This document shows positions 12,180-23,764 of a stretch of 64,000 bases of DNA, piece after piece. A program made the position numbers and the translations under genes. Numbering within the stretch: position 1 is the first letter of the stretch; each line of letters starts with the position of its first letter. The notes below the pieces were generated by a model that saw nothing but the letters and a program-made list of their open reading frames with translations, had not been told where the DNA came from and ran no database searches. The DNA comes from Bicyclus anynana (taxonomy: Eukaryota > Arthropoda > Insecta > Lepidoptera > Nymphalidae). Where the stretch lies: positions 17,610,698 through 17,674,697 of the forward strand of contig NC_069085.1 in the NCBI RefSeq assembly GCF_947172395.1, written 5' to 3'.

Positions 12180-14159
12180 AAGCTATGATACTGACCGGGA
12201 CCAATGGTATACCAACGGTACGTGCTCTCAGTCTTCTAAGGCACGGTATACTGTAATGCCACCAACTTGCTAATTCTGACCAAGAATTTTTAATAAAGAC
12301 CCTAATTAATAACTCAGGATCTCGAGATCCGAAACCACATAAGTTAACCAACCAACAACATGGAATATTTTTCGTTTAAAAATAAAGGTAATAGGTATGT
12401 ACCTATATCAGCTATCCAATTCCAAGTTCGTGTTTACCCGGTCAAAGCAAGGGCGGTCAAGTAGATCATTCCGTACAAGATCAGATCGTTATCGGTGCAC
12501 GTCAAAAGATCTCTTATCTGTTCTAAAATAATTGACTGAATTTTAATGACGGGATTTTTCTTTATAGACACATACTACGAATAATGTGTCGATACAATAT
12601 TACATTTGCATTATTTTAATATAGGTAAAAAGACCTCTAAAAGTTAAGCTATATTTTTTCATAATTATTTTTATAGAGATAAATATTTTTTGTAAAGTTT
12701 TCCATAAATATGTTAATTTAATATTTTGAAAATATTTGTATATAAGTATTAACTGAATTGGTTATTTTTTATTTATAATTAGAAAAGTACAATAAAAGAA
12801 GACCAAAAGGTATCATATCAATTTTTCACGCGATACTAAAATTCATTTCCTGTTTTTCATTCAGTTTCCACGAGCAACATAATATGTTTTGTGTTTATAT
12901 CAAAATTAATGAACCTACAGCTTTTTTTTAATTTTCACAGCTTCAATGGTTTTAATTTCAACGCGTTCACGGGTCTTGACAGACAGACAAGGAAGTACCC
13001 TAAAAATCGGTTTAAATCGGATGCCATTTTCATTTTTAATTTAGGCAGACTGACGTACAGTAGGTACCTTATTGATTTTTATTACAGATAATATTTTCGA
13101 AATCACAGGGTATTGAGTGAATGATACAAGATATCGTTCGCTAGGTGATCGGTCACAGTGACGCACTACGCGATCGTTATCATCAGCGATTGTGACTGCC
13201 TCGATGCACGACTATTTTAATTGGACCCTGATCTCCGATCTGATAAATGTAAGGACAAGATGGCGGGTTTGTTTTTTTTTTTAATCATGTATAGGCACGT
13301 GTTCGATGTTAGTACTGCTTACAGTTTTGAACGGATGTTAATGGTTCACTTTGTAGTTAACGAGTTAGTTTAGGTGTGATGTTGTTTTTTTTTTTAATAC
13401 ACTCATCGTGGTAATGTAACACGTCTCTGTAAGAGGATTTTTGTCAGATATGTTAAGTGGATGTTTCGTGTTAAAACTTAAAAATTACTTAAAGGTTTAA
13501 AAGATATTTTATCATTTATCTGCTCGGTTATTGTCTTTTTATTTTTCTAGTAGTACCTACTTAGGTATCTACTTATGAGATTTAGATTTGTCTTAATATT
13601 GCTCTTACGATAAATGTAATATGAACGTAAATATGAACATAAATTTACGAACGTAAATGATGGTTAAGTGTACAGTACGTTGTGCAGCAAAGTCGTTCTA
13701 AGAATGTGACAAGAGTGCTACAGAGCCTGAATTTTGCCTATCTTTAAGTATTTACTCATTAAAGAATAGTAAGCATTAAACGACATTGAATCACTTTTAG
13801 GAAATTACTGAATTTCACTGAAACTAAATAGATGCAGGTCCAACAAAAGCTTGAAACGTTTCGCACTGTTCGCCGCTCACGATATCGTAAGTCTCTGTGC
13901 TTTACACAAGCAATGCGGGCACTGAGGAGACATTTCAAACAAAATAGTTATGTCAATTGCATGGCTGCGCCTGCCCCCTCATACAGGAGCCGTTTGAGCG
14001 CATTATTTGACGTGTTTATAAAGACAAAAGCACGCAGATGAATATCATTTAACGAATCGACATTCGGTTGCGCGAACGCTGCTCAAACGACACCCAGTCA
14101 CGCCATCTATCTGATTGAACATTCAACCTTTCTTAACAATCACAACTTATAACTTACTT
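12180..14159. other. Non-coding DNA with a SINE-C fragment
   Basis: 12230-12300 resembles the 3' part of the repeat at 61315-61533 (gccaccaacttgctaattct). The remainder is AT-rich, with T runs near 13270 and 13390, and shows no recognisable gene. A 69-codon ORF at 13832-14041 has no known motif. Confidence 0.4.
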
Positions 14160-14545
14160 AAGGTAAAACGGGAGCTCGAACGCAACTAACGAAGCGCGAT
14201 AACTCCGTCGGTATGACGACGACATTAAGCCGCCGGATAAATCGCGAATGACGGAGCCAATCGCACGTCAGCGCGGAATCGCGGCGGCCAATCGCGACGC
14301 GCCGCGACTAGGATAGCGTGACCCGAACGCAATCCGATTCAATTGGCATTCGTTACCGCGAGATGGCGGTCGCCGCGCGCACCAATCGTCGCGTCCATCT
14401 CGCTGTCGTGCCCATATAATGATCTTCACAGGGGCAGGAGAATGAAGTTGAGCCTCTCATTAATTGGCGTTTTGAGCTGAGATCGCTGCGCCAAAGATAG
14501 GTTAATTCCTCGCCCGCTCGAGATCGTTGTCGTTCAAAAAGGAAG
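14160..14545 (+). promoter_or_regulatory. ush: Candidate CpG-rich ush promoter and non-coding exon
   Basis: Composition switches to CpG-rich. The stretch holds several CCAAT-type sites (agccaatcgc, ggccaatcgcg, caccaatcgtcg) and a cgagatggcgg element like the YY1/Pho site. It closes with a good 5' splice donor, GGAAG|GTGAGC, after 14545. Splicing this donor to the acceptor at 15030 would place the first in-frame ATG at 15065 (context ggcgATGt), giving a short isoform. FOG proteins usually have a separate N-terminal coding exon, which I did not find, so both isoforms may exist. Inference. Confidence 0.4.
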
Positions 14546-15029
14546 GTGAGCGAACGTTTTCTGGAAATCTGATCCAATTACAACGAGGCCCGTTAACTTT
14601 TTGTTCTGTTTGCCAATGGTCGAAACGATCTCGTGCAATGTTGACGGACGGGGTCGCGCGACCGGTTCACGTCAGCGCATCGCCGCGTCCCTCGCGCGGA
14701 ACCGCCGCCAGAACATCGGTCGCATAACTCAAACACTACACCCCACCCACGCAGAGGCATTTACATACCGCGAGCACGTCTCAATTAGGAGCGCTAATGT
14801 ATGCCTCGACCGAAGACCTGATCTGTCTGACGTCGACAGATAGCGCTGAAACGTGACGAGTGTTGACTATCGCGGGAAAGCATTGCCAGCCTTCCATCGC
14901 TGCACTATTAACAACACTAATAAGATATTGTCGATTCTTTTTACTCCGATCGGGTACTCTGAAATCCATTTGCGTATCGGTAATGGTGTGGTGGGTTGTT
15001 AATATTAAAAGGTTTGTTTTTGATTCCAG

Positions 15030-16906
15030 GTGAGGACGAGGAATGGGGAAACGAGAGCGAGGCGATGTCAGGAGAACCTCGCACGCCGAGCTCTGGGGGG
15101 GAGCGCGTCGCATCGAGCGGTGGAGCCTCGCCGGTCTCTGAAGGGTCCACCGCCGCCTCTCCGCCGCGGCTGCGGCTCAACACGAGCCTGGCGACGGACC
15201 CGGCGCTCGCACCGCAGGCGACGCCGCTGAAGCGCGAGCCGCCCTCCCCGTCGCCGCCGCCGCCGCCGGTTCAAACTCCGAGAGATTACTTGGCTCTCAC
15301 TGCCGCAAACTTCCCGGCGCTGTTTCCCGCGACACCCCCCGGATACATGTGCCAACCTTGCGGAATACGCTATTCTTCACTAAGTACTCTTCAAGCTCAC
15401 CAAGAACACTACTGTTCTAAACGAAGAACGAAACCCGACGGCACAGAGGCCACTTCGGATGCCGGAGCCGACGAGTCGAGTGGGGACTCCAAAACGCCGC
15501 GACCCTTAGGCAAGCAGTACGCCTGCACGTATTGTTCGTACAGTGCCGACAAAAAAGTTAGTTTGAATCGACACATGCGAATGCATTCCTCGTCACCCGT
15601 CAGCAGCAGTACTCCCGTACCGCCTCCGACGTCCAACGGAGAATCCGTCGAAGGTCAACCGTCGCAGGACCGATACTGTGCGGACTGCGACATACATTTC
15701 ACCTCACTCAAAACCTATCGGGCCCACAAAGCACACTACTGCAACACGCGGCAAGTCGTGAAACAGGCGCTGGCTGCAGCCAGAGCGGGCTCGGGCACGT
15801 CGGGGTCGGCGCCGCCGTCCCCCGGGGCGACTCCTCCTGCGCAAAACCAATATGCGTTGGCGCTACCTACGAATCCCATTCTCATCGTCCCGTATTCGAT
15901 ATTGAGGGGCGCCAGTACGCTACCGGGCACCACTCTCCCCGACCCAGAGACGCCGTGCTTTTTACTACCAAACGGAACATTTCAGCCCATCAGCAGAGCG
16001 TTACCAAATTTAAATACAGAGTTGAAGGAGCCCGAAGTTTTAAAATCAGCGAACAGGCCGCGAGAGCCATCTCGAGATGTCACCACGCCGTTAGATCTGA
16101 GCGTGCGACGGACTCCGGAGTCAGTGACGCCGGACGAACACGAAAAGGAGAACAGAATGCGTTCGACGACTCCCGAGCAAATAGTTTGCGCTCCGTCGTT
16201 GCCGGGCTCGCCTGGAACCCCATCGCCGTCGAGGCGGTCTTCCTCGCCGAGCGGAGAGAGCTCACCCAAACGCAGTAGGAGAAGTTCGCGAGGTCCGACG
16301 CCGAAACCGCCGAGCATACCTTCCCCACCGGAGGAAAAGAATCCCTCGGTTGCGCCTCCACCGATTCTACCTCCCGGTTTAGCGTTAAGATTAGCTACAG
16401 ATCTGCCCGTGGCCACCGTACCGCCGCAAGTGTTGGTCAAGCAAGGAGTCTCACGATGCAAAGAGTGCAACATAGTGTTCTGCAAGTTCGAGAACTACCG
16501 CATACACAAGCGGCACTACTGCTCAGCGGGGGGCGGGGAGGAGCGGGCAAGTCCGGCGCCCCCGGAGGCGGGCCCGCCGCCGCTGTACCGGCAGCTCATC
16601 TGCCTGGCGTGCGGCATCCACTTCAGCTCGTTCGACAACCTGACGACGCACCAGCAGTACTACTGCACGAAGCGCGAGACGCGCTCGCCGCGCGCGGCCG
16701 AGGCGCGGGCGGGCGCGGAGGGCGGCTGGAAGTGCCCGTGCTGCGACGTGGTGTCGCCCACGGCGGCGGCGGCGCAGCGGCACATGGAGGCGCACGCGGG
16801 CGTCAAGGCGTTCCGCTGCACCATCTGCCGCTACCGCGGGAACACGCTGCGCGGCATGCGCACGCACATCCGCATGCACTTCCGGGAGAAGCCGGCCGAC
16901 CTGCAG
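15030..16906 (+). CDS. ush: ush exon with zinc fingers 1-7 and PLDLS
   Basis: Acceptor TTGATTCCAG|GT at 15029/15030 and donor CTGCAG|GTTAGT after 16906. Fingers: 1 C2HC 15343-15417; 2 C2H2 15518-15586; 3 C2HC 15671-15742; 4 C2HC about 16451-16522; 5 C2HC about 16595-16666; 6 C2H2 16727-16795; 7 C2H2 16811-16879. PLDLS lies between fingers 3 and 4. From about 16500 onward GC content climbs sharply and third positions become almost all G or C. The open frame runs past the donor to 16975, but that tail is intron. Confidence 0.9.
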
Positions 16907-17666
16907 GTTAGTTGTGGTTCACGGTTTAGATCATATACATCTCAAGTAAAAACCTATTCAGGCCAACTAAACTGATATTATTTTAGTCTGTGAATTACAC
17001 TATCGATAAATTGTAGTATAGTTAGAATCAATAAGCTTAGGCTAACGTTAGCAATAGATAGCTAGTAATTTTATTTGTTTCTGATTCATTGTTAGATAAC
17101 GCCAAATTTACGCTCGATTAGGATCTCAGCTTATTGCGCCCGTATAATGCGCTAGTTTTATTTATCACATAACTAGGACTGGATTCTAAACGACATCATA
17201 CGAACGCTACGTCACTCGCGTAGACGAAATTCCCAAATTCTCAAATACTGTTAAACTAAATCACAAACTTTTCTATTTCCAGGAGGAGAACTACATCTCA
17301 TGCGTAGTCGAAGAAGAGAGCCGAGAGACCACATCCCCCGCACCAGCCGCAGGGGAGAGAGTCCACCAATGCGGCTCCTGCGCTTACACCTCCACGTACC
17401 GGGGCAACGTGGTCCGGCACTCGCGTCTAGTCCACGCTACCGGGGACCCCGAACCAGAGGAACAGACGTCCCCCATCCCTACCGTAGATATTAAAAAAGA
17501 ACCGGACGCAGAGGAGGAATCGCCAAACTTCTGCAAATTCTGCAACATACCCTTCAAGTACGGTAACTCGTACAAAGCTCACAAGCAGTACTACTGCAAG
17601 GCTAACCAGGAGGCTGCAGCCAACAACAACGTACCAGCGCGAGTCAATGACGCTTCGGTGGTATGA
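15030..17666 (+). CDS. ush: U-shaped / Friend-of-GATA zinc-finger co-regulator
   Basis: Spliced from 15030-16906 and 17283-17666, joined in phase 0, stop TGA at 17664-17666. U-shaped is the insect FOG (ZFPM) protein: a nuclear co-factor that binds GATA factors such as Pannier and recruits CtBP to repress or modulate their targets in blood, heart and bristle development. Visible are nine zinc fingers, the number known for fly Ush. Five are FOG-type C2HC fingers ending HxxxxC, four are C2H2. Also visible are the CtBP motif PLDLS (16088-16102), a Ser/Pro/Arg-rich stretch with PKRSRRSSR as likely nuclear signal, and acidic or proline-rich linkers. From ATG 15065 the product is 741 aa, shorter than fly Ush (about 1,190 aa). 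The exon opens in frame at EDEEWGN, so an upstream coding exon outside or unrecognised in the window is likely. Confidence 0.9.
17283..17666 (+). CDS. ush: ush terminal exon with zinc fingers 8-9
   Basis: Acceptor TATTTCCAG|GAG at 17282/17283. It encodes finger 8 (C2H2, HQCGSCAYTS..., 17364-17434), a linker holding a possible SUMO site (DIKKEPD), and finger 9 (C2HC, NFCKFC...KQYYC, 17526-17597). The C-terminus (EAAANNNVPARVNDASVV) is short. The last finger of FOG proteins is C2HC and is one of those known to contact GATA factors. Confidence 0.88.
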   Translation, partial: EENYISCVVEEESRETTSPAPAAGERVHQCGSCAYTSTYRGNVVRHSRLVHATGDPEPEEQTSPIPTVDIKKEPDAEEESPNFCKFCNIPFKYGNSYKAHKQYYCKANQEAAANNNVPARVNDASVV

Positions 17667-18690
17667 GACGGTCAACTAAAGTTGTCAGCGATTTTGCTGT
17701 GAAATTTATTCATAAATATTCTAAAATTAAGTAGTTGACCATACAAAAACGTTCGAATTGGTCACTCAACGATATAAATCTTTAGATCTTATTGCATCGC
17801 ATCACCGTATACGTAAAAGTTCAAATTTAAAAAACTTGTCTCGATTTCGGATGTCAATCACACTGCATCTGCAAGTATTTAGAATCGAGAATCCTCCGAT
17901 TAAGATTCGATCCACAGACTTGTGATGTAGAGTGAAAAGTGTTGTTATAAATTATATTAATTGTGTACCTAAATTGATGTAGAATAATAGGTCTCTTGGT
18001 TGAAAGAGGTAGAGAGACATTCGATATCAATGGGTTATTTACAAAAACAAGCTGTGACATACTCGTAATATAATCATTTAAAAATTATCGTCGAATATAG
18101 GTACATTTAGAGAAATTATTTTAAATGACCATGAAGGTAACTTCCAATTTCTATATTTTAACTTTCAGAAATTTCACAACAAAATCGCTGATCTTTTAAA
18201 CTTAATTAGATCTAAAATTCTCAAACTTAGCTTCCTCTGCTTCCGATTTCCAAATGTTTAAATAAGTATCTCTTATATATTATAATATGAAACACGTTAT
18301 CGGATATTCGTGTTGTGTGCAATAATTTAACAAGTTAAATATTAAAAAGTATGATATCGTTAAGAAATTAACTGTACTGCATATCAAAGCCAAACCGATG
18401 TTTTGACTCGAGTGATCGAACTAGCTCACTGAGTGAGCTAAACATATGAAATCTCGGCTAATGTAAATACAGCCCTATTTAGTTTTTGTTACAACATTAA
18501 TATGTAATTGTTATTGTAAATCATTAATTATATTAGTTGAAAAAAAATTAAAAAAGTTAACCTTTTTCGTCATTTGTATTAGTATACGTTAAAATACCAA
18601 ATTGTAAATATAACTGTGTAAAGATATTACTGTCGCATATTACCTATTATTATTAGATATTAATTAAACAAATAAACTAAATTTTTATTA
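17667..18690 (+). other. ush: ush 3' untranslated region (inferred)
   Basis: AT-rich non-coding sequence following the stop, with an AATAAA signal at 18671-18676 as the best candidate polyadenylation site. Others occur further on, near 19089 and 19110. It contains two 23-nt complementary segments at 17685-17708 and 18169-18191. The exact 3' end is not determinable here. Confidence 0.5.
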
Positions 18691-21600
18691 CCATTTGTTC
18701 TAAGTGATTGTTCTTACTTTGTTGTTATTTGTAATTTTTGTTTATTATTAATAATTATTGATGTAATTAGGTATTTACTGTTAGATGAACTTCATCAAAT
18801 TCTGCTAAACAATCGAATGCTCATTCCGTATAATCAGCAAAGCGATTTTATCCGTTGACACCACATATGATAGTTTATTCCAATTAAAAAGTTATAATTA
18901 AAGATAATTCAGTTTAAATTTTCGCAATCTAGAATTATTAAAATGTCACTGGTTTTATTAAAATTACATTATCAAACTCAAAATAGATGGTGTCATTAAA
19001 TATTGTGATTTTTGTACTAACACTGTTTCACCACTGGTTTTAATTTTTGTTATTGAAGAGTACCGAAACCTGCAGTTAAACAATCTTCCCAATAAAAAAA
19101 TATCTCTATAAATAAATCTATTTTTTTTAATCAGAATTCGTTAAAGATCTGTAATTTATTTTTATTTAACTCTGTATCGGTGTAAATCCAAGTTCACGGA
19201 AAATTAAAAAAGAAATCATCGAAACTTTTTTTAGTAAATTTGTTTTGTGGTGAAATAGATAGTTATAAAATTCCAAATGTTATTTGTGCAGAAAATTATT
19301 TGTTCAATTAAAAAGTTAACGATATTTAGAAACTTAAGAAATTCAGCACTACAATACAATACATAACGCGTTTAAGTAGTCAATAATGTAAAGACTTTTC
19401 TATACCTATTTAGGAAAAGTTACTAGAATACATAGACGTAAGGAAATAGATAGACGGAGCTAACACGTTGAAAAAATATAGCCGATTTTATGATCACACG
19501 TAAAAGTCAGAATAATGACAAATGCGACTGAAATTCATCACGAAGAAAGATTTCCATTATTTCTTTCGTGACTTAAAATACAAGATTTCCATCCAAAAAC
19601 GTGATAAAATACAAAAAACAACACATGCCAATGCACAATTCGACGAATTGTGAAATATTTAATTTGTCGTTTTAAGTCGTTTAGCCTTTCGTTGACACGT
19701 CTATTATTTTCCTTATGTCTGTGACAAAATATTGAAAGTTCACGCAAAATACCATGTTTTGTCAATGCCAAAGCATCGCTAGATTATTGTAATTTGCATT
19801 TATAGGTATCTCACTAATTATAATTGTAGTATTAAGTGAATACAAGACTTATTCCGTAGCTATATACCTACCTACATTATTGATATAATAAAAACCAAGA
19901 TATGCAGGACTCTATATCAAGGTACATTGAAAGAAGGTACCTAATATCTGTACAAGAATCTTTTGAAAAAAGTACTATTGTAAAGCTGCATTACTTTGTT
20001 TCGATTTTATGAGAATCTTTTAACACTATAATCCAAAAATAAATGTTGCTTTATGAGAGCCATGATTTTCTTTATATGACAGAAATATAAAATGTCCAAG
20101 TTGCTTAACAATTAAAAGATGATTTTTTTTCATCTATTATATAATAATAATTTATCCGCTATATATTATGTGTATCTATTTTTGTCCTTGCTCCACTGAG
20201 TATTGCGTATCTTGGTTATTATTGAAAATAAAATGTGTGTAATATTGTGTTTGTAAAACTTTGGAATAAGTCTCGAATCGTAAAACTTTCGGGTGATAGT
20301 GGCCGTAACTGTTGTTTAAATTAGTGCTAATTCGGTTGTTAAAGTGACAGACAGTAACGTTAAAACCATATTTTGTGAAGTATCTCGTGTTGTTCTTTTC
20401 TACGGACAATAGTAGGAAAAAGATGGCACTACTTTTAGGAATGTCACTTTTATGATTGAGTACAACCGAACTAACATTTAATCCGATTGTGAAAATGGTG
20501 ATTTATAAAGTTGTAGACAAATCATGATATTTACCTACCTACTCTAATTGCTGTCAAGATTGACAGTTCTTCAATTAAACAATTGGCAGTATTGATAATG
20601 AGCAAAACTAATGATAGTATATTATTGTGAAACACTGAATGTTTGACTACCCAAAGTATTGGGTCCAAATACATTTCAAATTCTCACGAATTTGCAAAAT
20701 ACTCTATGAAAAAATGTTTTGTCTACGACTTTAATAATCCTTCCTAATATAAAACGTATCATGACATTATTTGTATACCCTCAACAAGCATCTGATGTGA
20801 CGTGCCATAATCAGTGTTTAATTAAAAAGAAAACATCTAGTTATATTAAGGTGATATTCTCGAATAAAATTATTGCTAAATTATATCACAATGTTGATAC
20901 GATCTTCAATAGAAATTGTGCTTGTCTAGGTTTTTGTGCATCTATGAATGAACTGTGAATGAGCTTGTAATCAATTGAACAAAGATAGTTCAGCGGGTCT
21001 ATTACGTATATCAATGTACCATTCAATTAATGAGTCATCATTTTTGATCGTATTAAAAAGAAAAAGTTATTTCGATTAAATAATCTTGACTGCACCGTTC
21101 AGCTCATATCAACTTGTAATGATTTTTAGTTTCTACAATAATCTAACATGATAATTTCAACGGAATTACATAAATACTATTTTTTGTTATAATAACGTTA
21201 GTATGGGCTACTTCCACGACTAGGTATTATATTTTACTTTACTTAAAATGACTGTAATTATGTCATTACGTTGAAAACACATGTTAGAAAAACGATGTAG
21301 GTAGTGATTGATTGTTTGAATGGTACACCGAGTTACATAATAACCCTGCAGGAAGTGATTGCGAGTGGCTCATTGATAGATGTAAACGGACCCTTAGGAG
21401 CATTGGCTAAAGATGACGAATCAAAACGTGCGAGTGAGAAGTGGATAGATGCACTGTCATTTCTAAACTTTCTTTATCCGCAAGGGTAGTATATAAGCCT
21501 GTAATGGCGAGACCTTCGTCATTTTAAGATGCAAGTTTGTCAGCTCGTGCTCCTACCTTATGTAAGTACGGTAGGTAACTATCAAGTTTGGGCAGTGGTG

Positions 21601-22440
21601 GCTTTGGGAGGCAAGTTTTAAGGAACCATAACTTCTTTTGTCAAAATATAAAATACATTTTGTTATAAGTATTATTTACTACGGGATAATATGATGAGAA
21701 ATCATATCCCTCGCTAACATCTCGATAGAGATTAAGTGTCTCTAGCGAGATGTTGGCGGGGGTCGCCAACCTTACTGTAATATATAGTATTGTACTATAT
21801 TTCGGGTCAGCCTACTTTACGCTGTTAAAGAAATACGCAAAAATACTAAGTATATTTCCAAACATACAAATTTTCATTTTAAAACTTTATGAACTTTAAT
21901 AATGTTTCTGACATAATTAACAAATTAAAACAAAATAGCATTAAATGTGAAAAAGCAAAAATGCAACGAGTGTCAATAAATATAGTTTTTTGAATAAATG
22001 TAAATTTTTTGCTTGTTCCATAAAATATTATATTTTCTAAAAAAAAAAAAAAATTGGCAACCCTGTCTTTAACGGTGTTTGTTTACCACGTAGTTCAGTG
22101 ATTAGCGACTGGAGACATCATTTCATTTAATAAGCTAAAAAAATACATATAAATAGGAGAGTCTAGAGCCTTGAAAACTACTAACTCCCAAAGGTACCAC
22201 AGTCCCAATCCCAAGTTGCCTACCGTAGTTACACGAAAATCGTTAGTATATAAATTGTACGCCACGTAAAATAATTGTAACCATAGAGATGTTATAAAGT
22301 GATACATACTGAATACGTGATGTACTACATTGATATTGTATAATACGCAAGACAATAAATTATTATTTATCACATATTAACACCAAACTTGTTATTATTT
22401 AAACCCCCAAAAACTTTTACCTGCTTGACTTAAGAATTAA
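18691..22440. other. AT-rich intergenic region, nothing recognised
   Basis: About 3.7 kb between the ush 3' end and the next repeats. ORFs are all under 95 codons and lack recognisable motifs. There is a poly-A run near 22040 and scattered palindromes. No repeat family seen elsewhere in the window is evident. Confidence 0.5.
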
Positions 22441-22583
22441 GATCTTTAATGGGACACCTGCAAAGGCGTGGACTCAGACCTGCAAAGGCGTGGACTCAGA
22501 CCTGCAAAGGCGTGGACTCAGACCTGCAAAGGCGTGAACTCAGACCGATCTTTAATGGGACACCTGCAAAGGCGTGGACTTGG
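22441..22583. repeat. 22-bp minisatellite
   Basis: Four tandem units start at 22457, 22479, 22501 and 22523, each cctgcaaaggcgtggactca plus ga. A fifth partial unit at 22563 is preceded by a second copy of gatctttaatgggaca (also at 22441). The period is 22, not a multiple of three, and it does not encode a peptide repeat. Confidence 0.85.
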
Positions 22584-22599
22584 AGCCCGCTGATGACCA

Positions 22600-22905
22600 G
22601 ACCTCCCTCCTTGTCATCATCATTATCAGCCGATGGAGTCCACTGCTGGGCATAGGCCTCTTGCATGGACTTCCAAACAAAACTGTCTCGATTCGCCAGC
22701 ATCCAGCGGCTCCCTGCAACCCGCTTGATGTGCTCGGTCCATCTAGTAGGGGTCGATCAACACTGCGCTTACCGGTGCGGGGTCGCCATTCCAGCACCTA
22801 GGACCTAGACCTAGACCCCAACATCCATCGACCTATGTTGCCTTCTAATAAGGCCCATAGTTAGCGACCAAGTCTTGGATCCGTAAGTCAAAACCAAGAC
22901 CTCCA
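22600..22905 (-). mobile_element. RTE-like LINE 3' fragment
   Basis: Minus-strand frames give VLTYGSKTWSLTMGLIRR, then LEWRPRTGKRSVDRP, then LANRDSFVWKSMQEAYAQQW, the usual C-terminal order of RTE-type reverse transcriptases. The frame shifts several times. The element ends toward 22600 in GATAATGATGATG. It is the same family as 11780-12172, and inactive. Confidence 0.75.
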
Positions 22906-23360
22906 TATAGAGAGAAAGAAGATACTAAAAACTTCTTGGAAAAAAAGCTTAGTGGTATTCCATAGTCTATAAGACTTGTACACAGGACCTTAAAATTCGA
23001 AAGCCCAGGACTTACGTGATAGGGTCCAGCTAAAACGGGCGAATGCGTGCTGCCATCTACACTCCGAGTAAAACGGTGTTTATTTTAAACTACCAGTAGA
23101 TGGCGTTCAACGAGAACTCAGAAACAATCCCCTTTTGTCCATTTCTTGAACCTGTTGCAATGCAATTATGCCTGAGGCTCATAGATGGCGTTTTGTTTTT
23201 AAAAGTTAAAAAAAGGAATTTCTCAATTCTTAGGATTCATTTATTTCTACATTTTTTTGAAAGATATTTACTTCAATGGTGTGGTCTACATCACTCGGTT
23301 TTTTCCTTGTATTCCCATGGGAACAGGAACTACGCGGGTGAAGAATTAATTTCTTATGGT

Positions 23361-23518
23361 TTCAGTTCCCGTAGGAATACGGGGTTATAATATAGCATAT
23401 ATCACTCGGGGATAGTGCTTCCCAACAGTGAAATAATTTTTCAAATAGGTTCAGTAGTTTCAGAGCCTGTTCAATGAAAACAAACACTCAAATCATTCCT
23501 CTTTATAATATTGGTCTA
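23361..23518 (-). mobile_element. Helitron-like element, degenerate
   Basis: Read on the minus strand: attataaagaggaat at the 5' end, a decayed middle corresponding to the catttatcgaggaaggcta block, and gtattcctacgggaac at the 3' side. An adjacent fragment at 23300-23345 repeats the gggaacaggaactacgcggg block in the opposite orientation. Both lack clean ends. Confidence 0.5.
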
Positions 23519-23764
23519 AATTAATTAATTAGTATGAATACACATTAAACACAAGACTCCTTTGTTTTTGTAGTACCTAACATAAATTAAAAAAAATATA
23601 TAAACTTGATCCCTGCTTTGGTAAGCTCTACTGATGATCATGATTAACCAATAAACATACATTTTAATGTACAAAACTATATTTCAAAGTAAAACACTTA
23701 AATCTATATTATAACCTTCACTTATTAAAACCTTAACAAAAACCTAAACAGATTTTCATGAAAC

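Noticed and set aside
15068..16911. Antisense and out-of-frame ORFs across ush (for example 15982-16485 minus, 16456-16911 plus)
   Set aside because: They are shadows of the GC-rich ush coding frame; none has domains, while the ush frame has nine fingers.
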